From NCBI GenBank assembly GCA_902766125.1, contig CACXCG010000035.1, positions 1-35,123 of the forward strand: DNA of 35,123 nt, written 5' to 3'. The notes beneath the pieces are model-generated. The model was not told the DNA's origin. It saw only the letters and a list, made by a program, of their open reading frames with translations, and made no database searches. Position numbers and translations under genes: made by a program. Each line of letters begins with the position of its first letter. The stretch's first letter is position 1. Shown here piece by piece: positions 1 through 7,816 of this stretch. Source of the stretch: an uncultured Spirochaetaceae bacterium. Lineage in GTDB: Bacteria > Spirochaetota > Spirochaetia > Treponematales > Treponemataceae.

Positions 1-197
1 AAAGTCGCAATGCTGACAGGGGGCCCCTTACCATTGCCGCAATCGGAAGCGAACGCGGATGGACAGACGAAGAACGCTCACTTCTGGAACAGCACAAGTA
101 CATTCGCTTAAGCATGGGTAGTCGCATACTCCGCACCGAAACCGCCGCCACCACTGCAGCAAGCCTTATCCTGGGAGCCGGCGGGTATTTGGGATAG
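1..197 (+). CDS. rsmE: RsmE, 16S rRNA m3U1498 methyltransferase (3' end only)
   Basis: The open frame starts at base 3 and gives the last 64 residues before TAG at 195-197; the rest lies left of the window. The fragment carries the C-terminal signature of the SPOUT-class RsmE family: an IGSERGW segment (usual form GPEGGW), then LSMGSRILRTETA, which forms the knotted S-adenosylmethionine site, and an Ala-rich final helix. Family members methylate N3 of U1498 in 16S rRNA of the 30S subunit and are about 245 residues long, so roughly a quarter is visible. A second 16S methyltransferase gene, rsmG, lies two genes downstream on the same strand. The identification rests on the C-terminal motif alone. 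Confidence 0.85.
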   Translation, partial: SRNADRGPLTIAAIGSERGWTDEERSLLEQHKYIRLSMGSRILRTETAATTAASLILGAGGYLG

Positions 198-223
198 AAT
201 TAAATACTATTCTGCGCTATACT
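195..223 (+). promoter_or_regulatory. Possible promoter for the metallopeptidase gene
   Basis: A TATACT -10 box lies at 218-223, with a weak -35-like TAGAAT 17 bp upstream at 195-200, inside the end of rsmE. The predicted start near base 230 leaves a leader of only about 9 nt before the ATG at 239. Read-through from rsmE is equally possible. The -10 is good and the -35 poor. Confidence 0.35.
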
Positions 224-238
224 GTCTTCGGGTGGATT

Positions 239-1048
239 ATGGAAAACGAAAAAATCAAAGACATGCTGCTTGATATTCAGGACTCAGAACTGGAGTTTAC
301 GGTTGTTCAGTCTGGAAAAGAAAGCAAACGCGTTAACGGTCTGTACAAACCGGATACACGCGAAATCATCCTGCACAACAAAAATTTCAAAACAGACAAC
401 GAGATGGTATACACTGCGGTTCACGAATACACGCACCACCTTATAAACGAAGAACAGATTATAGAAAACGGCGGAAAAGATCCTCCAAATCAGCGGGTAA
501 GTCACACCAACTATTTCTGGGCTAAATTTGCTTCCCTCATAGAAATTGCAGAAAAAAAAGGCTACTACAAAATCGACATTTCGGTTTCTCCCGAACTTGA
601 ATCGCTTACCAAAGAAATCCGCGAAAAATATATCATTCCCAACGGACAGCTGATGATTGGTTTTGGCAAAGCACTCATGAAAGCACACACTCTCTGCGAA
701 GACTGCAACATCCGTTACGAAGATTACGTAGACCGCATACTGCAGCTTCCGCGCACTGCAGCACAGTCTGTTGCCCGCGTTGGTACTCTTCCCGATGAAG
801 ATGCAGAGCTGGGTTACGACAACATGAAAATCATTGCAGGAATTAAAAAGCCGGATGACCGGGCAAAAGCTCAGGATGCTTTCAAAAAAGGAAAGAGTCC
901 CGACAGCGTTATTGCTCTCATGAAGAAAAAAGCAGAGAACACTGATCCCCGCGAAAAACTTGAAAAAGAACGGGCTCGTCTTACCAAAACCATAAACGAA
1001 CTGACACAGCGCCTTGAATACGTGGAGGAAAGTCTTGCGCATCTGTAA
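239..1048 (+). CDS. SprT-like zinc metallopeptidase-fold protein
   Basis: A 269-residue protein of no family I can name. A HEYTHH motif (H62, E63, H66) follows a helix starting DNEMVYTAV, and a further SHTNYFWAKF segment supplies a possible third ligand (H89). The HExxH plus downstream H..YF order resembles SprT/ImmA-type zinc proteins. The C-terminal part (about 225-269) is strongly charged and heptad-like, probably coiled coil. No signal peptide or membrane segment is visible, so it is likely cytoplasmic. The start ATG follows a GGGTGG stretch. Its end overlaps the next gene, a secreted protein, by 14 nt, which suggests co-translation; the pair sits between two 16S rRNA methyltransferase genes. 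Peptidase activity is inferred from the motif only. Confidence 0.65.
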   Translation: MENEKIKDMLLDIQDSELEFTVVQSGKESKRVNGLYKPDTREIILHNKNFKTDNEMVYTAVHEYTHHLINEEQIIENGGKDPPNQRVSHTNYFWAKFASLIEIAEKKGYYKIDISVSPELESLTKEIREKYIIPNGQLMIGFGKALMKAHTLCEDCNIRYEDYVDRILQLPRTAAQSVARVGTLPDEDAELGYDNMKIIAGIKKPDDRAKAQDAFKKGKSPDSVIALMKKKAENTDPREKLEKERARLTKTINELTQRLEYVEESLAHL

Positions 1049-2036
1049 AGCACTTGCAAAAACACTGACAATTGTTACGCTTGCATCAATTTCAGTCTGC
1101 ACGGTGACAGCACAAAGTTCTATCTCTATGCCACAGATGCCTTCTGTTTCAATGCCGGACATGCCAACTATCTCTGTCGGAAACACAAGCACCGGAAAAA
1201 CATCATCATCAGGTTCAACATCGTCAGGTTCTTCAGGAAGCAGTGCAAGTGTTACTGCAAAAGAATTACAGACACTCAGCCAGTTAGGTTCGCTTGACAC
1301 GCTCAGTTCCATGCTGGGTCTTTCAAGCAGTTCAAGCTCTACACTCTCATCACTGTACGGAAGCACATACACAACTGACGGAACAACAAACGAATTACTA
1401 GTACAGATTCTGCAGGAACTGGAACGCTTACGCGAAGAAGGAACTGCATCAGCAGTTGCCATTGCAGCAGGAACAACCGGCGAAAGTGCAAGTGTCGGCG
1501 ACAGTCACACCACAACCGGTTTAGGCGGCGGAGCAAATGTTACGCTCAATACAAACGGCAGCACAGAAAGCCAGACAACAGATTCAGCGAACACAAACAC
1601 AACAACAGAAAGTTCTGCAAGTACCGGCACATCGAGCACCACTACACGCAGCACAACAAAACCACGTGTACTTCGTTTTTCTGTTAACGGATATAACGTC
1701 TTAAGCACGTGCACCAGCATGTACATTTCATCCCCCGAAACAGACGGAACCTTTTTAGTAAGCGGGGACAGACGCTACACCAGCGACGGAAAAATCAGAA
1801 CAGAAACCTTCCACATTTTATTCCGTGCAAACGGTAAGCAGAACGGACTTGCTTCTTACGCAGCAGCATCACAGGTAAATCAGGATTATCTGAATCAGTA
1901 TTCATTCTTATACCAGCTGGCACAAAAACAAAATCTGACGGCAACACGCACCGGAAACTTAGTAACGCTTCGCACCACAGATCCCAACTGGAAACTGGAA
2001 CTTTTAATTGATTTAGGAACACAGGACGCACAATGA
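1035..2036 (+). CDS. Secreted Ser/Thr-rich protein of unknown function
   Basis: Best start is TTG at 1035, preceded by GGAGG at 1024-1028 with a 6-nt gap; an in-frame TTG at 1014 has no such site. This gives 333 residues with a clear signal peptide: basic RICKALAK, hydrophobic TLTIVTLASISV, probable cleavage after VTA. The mature protein has a low-complexity Ser/Thr/Gly region (to about residue 70), a helical LQTLSQLGSL/LLVQILQELERL segment, a second Ser/Thr/Asn-rich linker (about 145-215), and a folded-looking C-terminal domain from KPRVLRFSVNGYNV to the end with aromatic, beta-rich sequence. It is likely periplasmic or surface exposed. The ATGA overlap with rsmG shows the operon continues. 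No family recognised. Confidence 0.7.
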   Translation: MRICKALAKTLTIVTLASISVCTVTAQSSISMPQMPSVSMPDMPTISVGNTSTGKTSSSGSTSSGSSGSSASVTAKELQTLSQLGSLDTLSSMLGLSSSSSSTLSSLYGSTYTTDGTTNELLVQILQELERLREEGTASAVAIAAGTTGESASVGDSHTTTGLGGGANVTLNTNGSTESQTTDSANTNTTTESSASTGTSSTTTRSTTKPRVLRFSVNGYNVLSTCTSMYISSPETDGTFLVSGDRRYTSDGKIRTETFHILFRANGKQNGLASYAAASQVNQDYLNQYSFLYQLAQKQNLTATRTGNLVTLRTTDPNWKLELLIDLGTQDAQ

Positions 2037-2686
2037 CACCAAATAAAAAACTTCGCGACGGATGCACAAAACTTTCTCTTTCTTTATCAGAAGAACAATT
2101 TGTAAAACTGGAAACCTACATCGAAGAAATTCTTGCGTTCAACAAAACCTACAATCTGATGAAAGCAGATAGTGCAGATGAACTTGCAGTCAATCACATT
2201 CTGGACAGTCTTGCAGCACATGCTCACATTAAACAGTTGATTGAATCAAAACCAGAGGATGCAGTTGTTGCAGATATTGGTTCGGGCGGAGGCTGTCCCG
2301 GCATTCCGCTTGCAATTGCGTTTCCAAATACAAAATTTGTGCTGGTTGAACGCATGGAAAAACGCTGTGCCTTTCTGGAACGCATGGTAAAAAAACTTTC
2401 GCTTACAAATACAAAAGTTCAGTGCACTGCTGCTATTGATGTTGCACCAGAATCTTTTGATGTAGAAGTATTTCGTGCATTCCATCCGTTTGACAAAAAG
2501 ATTGTACAGCTTCTGTTTAAGCTTTTAAAACCAAACGGAACTATTGCCGCATACAAAGCACGCTCAGAAAAAATCAGCGAAGAAATGCAGGCGGTAAGTC
2601 ACCTTATTCCTTCGTACAAAAAAATTCCGCTCACCGTCCCCTTCTTAGAAGACCACGAGCGGAATCTTGTAGTGATTCACAAATAA
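2033..2686 (+). CDS. rsmG: RsmG, 16S rRNA m7G527 methyltransferase
   Basis: 217 residues, the usual length. RsmG (GidB) methylates N7 of G527 in the 530 loop of 16S rRNA with S-adenosylmethionine; in other bacteria its loss gives low-level streptomycin resistance. Visible hallmarks are FNKTYNLMKA near residue 37, the HILDSLA segment near 55, the Rossmann SAM-binding loop DIGSGGGCPGIPLA at 81-94, the acidic end of strand 2 (LVERMEKRCAFLE), and a late KPNGTIAAYKA. The ATG overlaps the stop of the secreted-protein gene (ATGA). The stop codon directly abuts the stop of the convergent TPR gene, with no base between and no terminator. Confidence 0.93.
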   Translation: MTPNKKLRDGCTKLSLSLSEEQFVKLETYIEEILAFNKTYNLMKADSADELAVNHILDSLAAHAHIKQLIESKPEDAVVADIGSGGGCPGIPLAIAFPNTKFVLVERMEKRCAFLERMVKKLSLTNTKVQCTAAIDVAPESFDVEVFRAFHPFDKKIVQLLFKLLKPNGTIAAYKARSEKISEEMQAVSHLIPSYKKIPLTVPFLEDHERNLVVIHK

Positions 2687-4048
2687 CTACTCTAACGATT
2701 TAAGGATTTTTGTAAGCTGCGGTTTTTCAACCAGGTCAATCGGACGGCCTTCGGTAAACTTACGGGCTTCATCAGTAAAGGTTCCGGCAGTAATACAGTA
2801 ACCGCGGTCAGAGTTTATGTCTTTCATGTGACCATGGAAGTCGCGCAGATACAGCTCTCCGGTTGAACCATTTGTTCTAAAGAATCTGAACAACTGTGTA
2901 TCTTCCCAGCGCGGATTTGAAACGAATGCAACAATATCAGTATAGACTGAACCCATGTTGATATCTTCTATCTTTACGCGAGATCCCTTACCGCACAGAG
3001 AAACAACTATCTTACGGCACAGTGCAATAAAATCTGTCTGACCTGCAACCAGATACACATTCAGGTTAGAGTTCTGACTCAATTCCTGATAGCGGGAAAT
3101 AAGTGTATTAACATCTTTGTAGTTAGGGTTGATGTTGCGAATATTCTTCAGCACATCCAGTCCCTTCTGCATCTGATTGGTAGCAATGTAACACTGTGCA
3201 AGTTTGTACATACATTCCTGCTTGATTTCAGGCTCTGCATTTTTGTGACGGAGACAGATTTCAAAATCCTGAATTGCAGAAACATTATCGTTATTGCGCG
3301 AATGAACAGTTCCGGCAGCAAGAGAAGAACGTGCTCCATACACAGGATCTGCACGCAGGTGCATAAACACTTTCATTGCCTTGTCACCGTGACCCTCTGC
3401 CATCATTGCGTCAGCCATGCAGAACAAAATCTCTTTGTTTGAAGGATCATCATCAAGTGCACGCTTAAAACAGGGAAGACTGTCGCGATAGTGTTTAAGT
3501 TTGTAATAACTCTGAGCAAGATACATGTATACTTCGGGTGCATCGGGTTTTATGGCAACCGCTTTCTTAAAACACGGAACCGCTTTGTCAAACATATTGT
3601 TCAGGTAACAGGCAAGTCCCAGATTAAAGTTAACGTCGTAATCATGCGGATTACTCTTATAGGCAATAGGTAAGATGGCAATTGCTTCAGGATATTTTTT
3701 TAACTGAACTGCACAAATACCAGCTCTGAGCGTTACCTTAAAAATATCGATATCAGGATTAGCCGTTGCAAGTTTTGAAAGTTCATCATACACCGGATAG
3801 GCTTTTTCCCACAGGCGTGATGTATAATACACATCACCGATTGCAGTAAGTGCACCTGCATCATGCGGATCACGCGCAAGTTTTTTGTTTGCTTCACGCA
3901 CAATCTGAGCCTGATTTTTTGCACTTCGCTGCGTATTAGCTTTTACACTCGACCCGCCTTTATTTTTGTGAGAGACAACGAGCATCAGCACGACAATCAC
4001 AGAAAGAACAGCAACTATTGCTATCACAATCGGGAATATGTTATCCAT
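2687..4048 (-). CDS. Membrane-anchored TPR protein with a C-terminal Mrr-like (nuclease-fold) domain
   Basis: Start chosen as ATG at 4048 (MDNIFPIVIAI), with GAGGA 8 nt upstream; a TTG at 4066 would lengthen the overlap with the aminotransferase gene. 453 residues. Residues 3-25 form one hydrophobic transmembrane anchor. A basic linker follows, then TPR repeats over roughly 60-310, with helices such as DVNFNLGLACYLNNMFDKAV and PEVYMYLAQSYYKLKHYRDS. The last ~110 residues resemble the Mrr/restriction-endonuclease fold, ending CITAGTFTDEARKFTEG then IDLVEKPQL. The Q-x-K catalytic pair expected before that segment appears to be replaced (LFRFFRT), so the domain may bind without cutting. A role as a scaffold is inferred. 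Last gene of the hisG operon. Confidence 0.75.
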   Translation of the reverse strand: MDNIFPIVIAIVAVLSVIVVLMLVVSHKNKGGSSVKANTQRSAKNQAQIVREANKKLARDPHDAGALTAIGDVYYTSRLWEKAYPVYDELSKLATANPDIDIFKVTLRAGICAVQLKKYPEAIAILPIAYKSNPHDYDVNFNLGLACYLNNMFDKAVPCFKKAVAIKPDAPEVYMYLAQSYYKLKHYRDSLPCFKRALDDDPSNKEILFCMADAMMAEGHGDKAMKVFMHLRADPVYGARSSLAAGTVHSRNNDNVSAIQDFEICLRHKNAEPEIKQECMYKLAQCYIATNQMQKGLDVLKNIRNINPNYKDVNTLISRYQELSQNSNLNVYLVAGQTDFIALCRKIVVSLCGKGSRVKIEDINMGSVYTDIVAFVSNPRWEDTQLFRFFRTNGSTGELYLRDFHGHMKDINSDRGYCITAGTFTDEARKFTEGRPIDLVEKPQLTKILKSLE

Positions 4049-5213
4049 TACGCTTTTCCTCAACAAATTGCGCTATACGCTCCAGCGCAGTTTTTATTTT
4101 ATCAACTGAAGTTGCATAACAACAGCGGATATGTCCCTTACCTGCCTGACCAAATGCAGAACCAGGTACAACAGCGACATTGTGTTTCTGGAATAATTCT
4201 GTTGCAAAGGCATCATCATCCATTCCGGTACTGCTTATGTCGGGGAACATATAGAAGGCTCCTGTCGGTTCAGGAACAGAAAGTCCCATATCGCAGAAGG
4301 CCTTGTACATTAAGTTGCGTCTCTGCTGGTAACTGATGCGCATTTTTTCTACTTCATTCCAGCCGTGCTTTAATCCTTCAATTGCAGCATACTGACTCAT
4401 GATAGGTGCACAAATGGTATTGTACTGATGCAGTTTTACAATCTGTGCCATAAGGTCTTCGGGAGCAGCAATCCAGCCGATACGCCAGCCGGTCATTGCA
4501 AAGCTTTTTGAAAATCCGTTAAGAATGATAGTATAATCTTTCATTCCTTCGTATGCACCGATAGAACTGTGTTTAAATCCGTCGTATACCAGTTCGCAGT
4601 AGATTTCATCGGCAATACACCAGATCTGATGTTTGCGCGCAACTTCTGCAATCTTTTTAAGTTCTTCTGCGGGAATCATGGTGCCCGTCGGGTTACTGGG
4701 AGAACAGAACATGATTGCCTTTGTCTTTGGTGTAATCAGTTTTTCAAACTGTTCTGCAGTGGGATAAAATCCGTTTGCGCTTGTATCAAGACGGACAATT
4801 TTTGCACCGGTTAAGTGAGCAAGCGGAACATAGTTTACATAGCAGGGTTCACACACAATCAGTTCATCATCAGGGTTAAGCACTGCACGCAGCACGGCAT
4901 CAACACCTTCACTCGCACCAACCGTTACCAGAATTTCTTTTGCGGGGTTGTAATGCAAATCGTAGCGTTCCATATAGCGGGCAATTTCTTCACGCAGTTC
5001 AAGCAGACCCCAGTTACTGGTGTAAGAAGTCTGACCTTTTTCAAGATGATAAAATGCTTCTTCGCGCATGAGCCACGGAGTCGGAAAGTCGGGTTCACCT
5101 ACAGAAAGAGAAATAACATCATCGTGTCCAATAAGCAGTTCAAAAAATTTACGGATGCCGCTTGGTGGAGTTTCTACCATTGCGCGGCTGAATCTGTCCT
5201 CACGCGTATTCAT
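4041..5213 (-). CDS. PLP-dependent class I/II aminotransferase
   Basis: 390 residues, typical for fold-type I aspartate/aromatic aminotransferases. All core elements are visible: VGEPDFPTP near 38, the GASEGVDAVLRA phosphate-loop region near 99, SPSNPTGT with N174, ADEIYCELVY with D202 and Y205, and FSKSFAMTGWRIGW with the Schiff-base lysine K236. It transfers an amino group between an amino acid and a 2-oxo acid; the exact substrate cannot be read, though it resembles PatA/AspC-like enzymes. The gene starts within the last 4 nt of the Lrp/AsnC regulator gene, and overlaps the TPR gene by 8 nt at its end. Amino-acid-sensing control by the adjacent regulator is a reasonable inference. Confidence 0.88.
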   Translation of the reverse strand: MNTREDRFSRAMVETPPSGIRKFFELLIGHDDVISLSVGEPDFPTPWLMREEAFYHLEKGQTSYTSNWGLLELREEIARYMERYDLHYNPAKEILVTVGASEGVDAVLRAVLNPDDELIVCEPCYVNYVPLAHLTGAKIVRLDTSANGFYPTAEQFEKLITPKTKAIMFCSPSNPTGTMIPAEELKKIAEVARKHQIWCIADEIYCELVYDGFKHSSIGAYEGMKDYTIILNGFSKSFAMTGWRIGWIAAPEDLMAQIVKLHQYNTICAPIMSQYAAIEGLKHGWNEVEKMRISYQQRRNLMYKAFCDMGLSVPEPTGAFYMFPDISSTGMDDDAFATELFQKHNVAVVPGSAFGQAGKGHIRCCYATSVDKIKTALERIAQFVEEKRNG

Positions 5214-5704
5214 GCAATTACTCCTTCGCGGTTGTCAGGATTCTGTTCAACATACACGATGTCATTTTCTTTATATGTCTTCAGAATGAAATGCGTTTTA
5301 GTAGAGCGTACTCCCTGCAGTGTTGAAAGCTTGCGTGCAACAAAGAGTGCAACTTCCTGCAGCGTGTCGCCTTCAATAATCACTTTAAGATCGTAACCGC
5401 CGCTCATCAGATACAGACTCTTAACCTGGGGGAAGCGATAGATGCGGTCTGCAATACCGTCAAATCCGTGTTCGCGTTCAGGAGCAACCTGGATTTCGAT
5501 TTCTGCACTGACTTTTTCTTTTGCAACTGCATCTTTTTCCGGGTTGATGATTGCAGCATACTTCATGATGACACCGTCTGCTTCAAGCTTAGCCATGATG
5601 GCTTTTACTTCTTCGGGAGTCTTTTTTGTCATTGCTGAAATATCTTCTACGGATAAGCGTGCATTGTCACGCAGTAAATTCAGTATTTCTTCTGATGCAT
5701 CCAT
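5210..5704 (-). CDS. Lrp/AsnC-family transcriptional regulator
   Basis: 164 residues, the normal size. The N-terminal ~60 residues form a winged helix-turn-helix (LLRDNARLSVEDISAMTKKT, then recognition helix and a DGVIMKYAAIINPEK wing). The second half is an alpha/beta RAM ligand-binding domain with the GGYDLKVIIEG core near 107. Such proteins assemble into dimers and octamers and respond to amino acids. The ATG has a GGAGGA site upstream in the gap after hisB. The stop overlaps the aminotransferase start by 4 nt, so both are made from one mRNA. Its targets are unknown; the hisG operon itself is the obvious candidate. Confidence 0.9.
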   Translation of the reverse strand: MDASEEILNLLRDNARLSVEDISAMTKKTPEEVKAIMAKLEADGVIMKYAAIINPEKDAVAKEKVSAEIEIQVAPEREHGFDGIADRIYRFPQVKSLYLMSGGYDLKVIIEGDTLQEVALFVARKLSTLQGVRSTKTHFILKTYKENDIVYVEQNPDNREGVIA

Positions 5705-5719
5705 TTTGCATTCCTCCAG

Positions 5720-6340
5720 TTATACAATCACACCTTTTGTAGATGGAATCTGTCCCTGACGACGGGCGTCTATTTCTGTTGCACTGCGGATTGCACGGGC
5801 AGCAGCTTTAAACAAACCTTCCATTTTGTGATGATCACTTCTTCCGCGGATTGTATCAAGGTGCAGGTTACACTTTGCGCCGTTTACAAATCCCTGCCAG
5901 AAATCTTCAAAACAGTCTGTCTGAAAACTTGCTTCTTTTCCATCCTGTCCGATAGAAACTAACGGAACACCCGTAAGCTGAGCATTGCACACGCAGAATG
6001 GTCTGCCGCCAAAATCAACGCTTGCCTGCAAAAGACTTTCATCCATGGGGTAAATAAAGCAACCGCTTCTGAAAATGCCTGCACAGTCGCCCAAGGCTTT
6101 TGCAAAACACATTCCCAGAACAATACCGGTGTCTTCTATTAAGTGGTGCTGATCAACCTCAAGGTCACCTTTGAGACTGCCGGATAAATCAAACATTCCG
6201 TGCTTACAGAAAGAAGAAAGCATGTGACCAAAGAAACCGATGGGATTTTCTACGGAACACTTACCAGTTCCATCCAGATTGAGAGTCAGTTGTATCTGCG
6301 TTTCTGCAGTGTTACGTTCGATTGTTGCAATTCGTGCCAT
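5720..6340 (-). CDS. hisB: HisB, imidazoleglycerol-phosphate dehydratase
   Basis: 206 residues from the ATG at 6340, matching the usual ~195-residue monofunctional enzyme and the family start MARIATIERNTAETQ. A GTG at 6355 would add five residues; neither start has a clear ribosome site. The enzyme removes water from imidazole-glycerol phosphate in step 6 of histidine synthesis. Metal-binding signatures are present: FFGHMLSSFCKHG, DQHHLIEDTGIVLG and RSDHHKMEGLFKAAARA. No phosphatase domain is fused. It lies in the hisG operon after a GNAT gene; the remaining his genes are outside this window. Confidence 0.92.
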   Translation of the reverse strand: MARIATIERNTAETQIQLTLNLDGTGKCSVENPIGFFGHMLSSFCKHGMFDLSGSLKGDLEVDQHHLIEDTGIVLGMCFAKALGDCAGIFRSGCFIYPMDESLLQASVDFGGRPFCVCNAQLTGVPLVSIGQDGKEASFQTDCFEDFWQGFVNGAKCNLHLDTIRGRSDHHKMEGLFKAAARAIRSATEIDARRQGQIPSTKGVIV

Positions 6341-6390
6341 ACGGTTAGCATACACCGAATAGCCAAAAGGTGCAAGAAGTCCCGGTTTTC

Positions 6391-6855
6391 CTATTTTTCG
6401 GTGTTAAGGGTAAGAATCATGCCCTCGGTGTGACCGGTAAAGCCCAGACTTTCGTACAGAGGACGGCCTGCTTCGGTTGCATCAAGGGTGATTTCGGTAA
6501 CGCCGCGTAACAGAGCTTCATCTATGAGCAGCTTTATCATCTGACGGGCTATTCCCTGACGGCGATACTCTTCTTTTACGTATACATTCATCAGGTGTGC
6601 ACGGATTCCCGTAGGATGCTTGAGTGTAGGCATAACTTCTATGTAAGAAAGTGAAGCACAGCCAATAAGCTTTCCGTCATCTTCTGCGACAACGGTGGTC
6701 TGATTTCCGTTCAAAAAGTAACCGCGGCTGAATTCCACCAGCACACTGTCAAACGGATAGTCAGAAGGCAGGTTGTTTACCTTACACAGCGTTTCCTTGC
6801 GGAGTGCAAGCAGCGATTCAATCTCTTCTACAATAGACCTGCGTACTGTTATCAT
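6391..6855 (-). CDS. GNAT-family N-acetyltransferase
   Basis: 154 residues forming one GNAT domain. Motif A is clear: LMNVYVKEEYRRQGIARQMI, with the RRQGIA pyrophosphate-binding loop of acetyl-CoA near residues 98-103, followed by ITLDATEAGRPLYESLGF. This motif-B layout is common among small-molecule and protein N-acetyltransferases. The substrate cannot be predicted. It lies 5 nt after hisG and before hisB, so it is co-expressed with histidine synthesis genes; the link may be functional or accidental. Confidence 0.85.
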   Translation of the reverse strand: MITVRRSIVEEIESLLALRKETLCKVNNLPSDYPFDSVLVEFSRGYFLNGNQTTVVAEDDGKLIGCASLSYIEVMPTLKHPTGIRAHLMNVYVKEEYRRQGIARQMIKLLIDEALLRGVTEITLDATEAGRPLYESLGFTGHTEGMILTLNTEK

Positions 6856-6860
6856 ATAGC

Positions 6861-7733
6861 TTACCGCACCACCTTGCGTAATTCGTATTCTACAATGTCA
6901 GTTGCACCCAGCGACTGAAGCTTGGGAAGCAGTACCGGAACATCGCTCTTTTTAACTGCAATTTTAATGGCATAGCCGTTACCGCCAAACAGCGGGCTTA
7001 CGGTAGGACTACGCATAGAAGGCAGTCCCTTTACCAGAGCGTCAAATTTGTCTTCTGCAACATTCATTTCCAGCATGACACGAGAGCGGGCTGCAAGTAC
7101 GGCTTCGAACAGCATCTTAAGCTCTTCAATCTTCTGTTTTTTTGCGGGATCTTTGAGCGCTTCTTTGCTTGCATACATGCGGGTTGAAGATTCCATGAGG
7201 GTATCAACAATCTTAAGGTGATTTGCATGCAGTGAAGAACCAGTACTGGTGTTATCAATCAGAATCTGAGCCATTGACTCTTCGTTATCCTGAACAAAAC
7301 CTTCGCTTGTTCCCCAGGTGCGGAATACTGTTCCGTTAATTTTTTTATCTTTAAGCCACTGTGCGCTTAAGTTCTGATATTCGGTTGCAATGGTTACCGG
7401 CTTAGAGATGATTTTATTAAAGTCAAAGGTATCGGGAATTGCAGCAACAATGCGTACTCCGTCAAAACCTAAATCCATGATTTCTTCAAGTTTATCCTGT
7501 ACACCGTTTTCGTATACCCAGTCTTTGCCGGAAAAACCGACATCTGCCTTGTCCTGTGCAAGAAGGTTGCTTACAATCTGCGGTTTTACAACCTGGAAGG
7601 CTAAATCCTGCTGATTGGTAATGGGGAAATATGTTCTGTCGGGAAGATTGATAGAAATTCCAACATCGTTCAGAAGTTCATACACTGATTCGTAAATACG
7701 GCCTTTGGCAAGTAAAATCTTTAACTTTTCCAT
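6861..7733 (-). CDS. hisG: HisG, ATP phosphoribosyltransferase (long form)
   Basis: 290 residues from ATG at 7733 (MEKLKILLAKGR). This is the long form, with a C-terminal PII/ACT-like regulatory domain (about 220-290, IKIAVKKSDVPVLLPKLQ), so feedback inhibition by histidine is expected and no HisZ partner is needed. It condenses ATP with PRPP in the first step of histidine synthesis. The PRPP loop is DNTSTGSSLHANHL. There is no Shine-Dalgarno sequence: a -10 box ends 6 nt before the ATG, predicting a leaderless message. A TTG five codons upstream falls inside that promoter and is rejected. First gene of a six-gene operon. Confidence 0.93.
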   Translation of the reverse strand: MEKLKILLAKGRIYESVYELLNDVGISINLPDRTYFPITNQQDLAFQVVKPQIVSNLLAQDKADVGFSGKDWVYENGVQDKLEEIMDLGFDGVRIVAAIPDTFDFNKIISKPVTIATEYQNLSAQWLKDKKINGTVFRTWGTSEGFVQDNEESMAQILIDNTSTGSSLHANHLKIVDTLMESSTRMYASKEALKDPAKKQKIEELKMLFEAVLAARSRVMLEMNVAEDKFDALVKGLPSMRSPTVSPLFGGNGYAIKIAVKKSDVPVLLPKLQSLGATDIVEYELRKVVR

Positions 7734-7739
7734 GAGATC

Positions 7740-7768
7740 ATAATACAAAATCTAAGGGGAAAAAACAA
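7740..7768 (-). promoter_or_regulatory. hisG promoter, leaderless type
   Basis: On the minus strand: -35 TTGTTT (plus 763-768), 17-bp spacer, -10 TATTAT (plus 7740-7745), then 6 nt to the ATG at 7733. Transcription should start at or within a base of the start codon. The -35 box overlaps the U-tract of the fabV terminator. Confidence 0.65.
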
Positions 7769-7794
7769 GACTCTGACCTTGCCGGCCAGAGTCT
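7758..7794 (-). terminator. Intrinsic terminator of fabV
   Basis: Read on the minus strand, an 8-bp stem AGACTCTG/CAGAGTCT (plus 7787-7794 and 7768-7775) with an 11-nt GC-rich loop is followed by a T-rich run TTGTTTTTT (plus 7759-7767). It lies 23 nt after the fabV stop. It is the only clear rho-independent terminator I found in the window. Confidence 0.85.
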
Positions 7795-7816
7795 AAAAAA
7801 GGACAAAACAGAATGC

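Noticed and set aside
284..1462. Long open frame of 392 codons on the minus strand
   Set aside because: It lies antisense to two well-supported plus-strand genes that have a zinc motif and a signal peptide; its own sequence is low in recognisable domains and looks like a mirror of their codon use.
7734..7748. TTG start at 7748 for hisG
   Set aside because: It overlaps the -10 box; the family N-terminus begins at the ATG at 7733.
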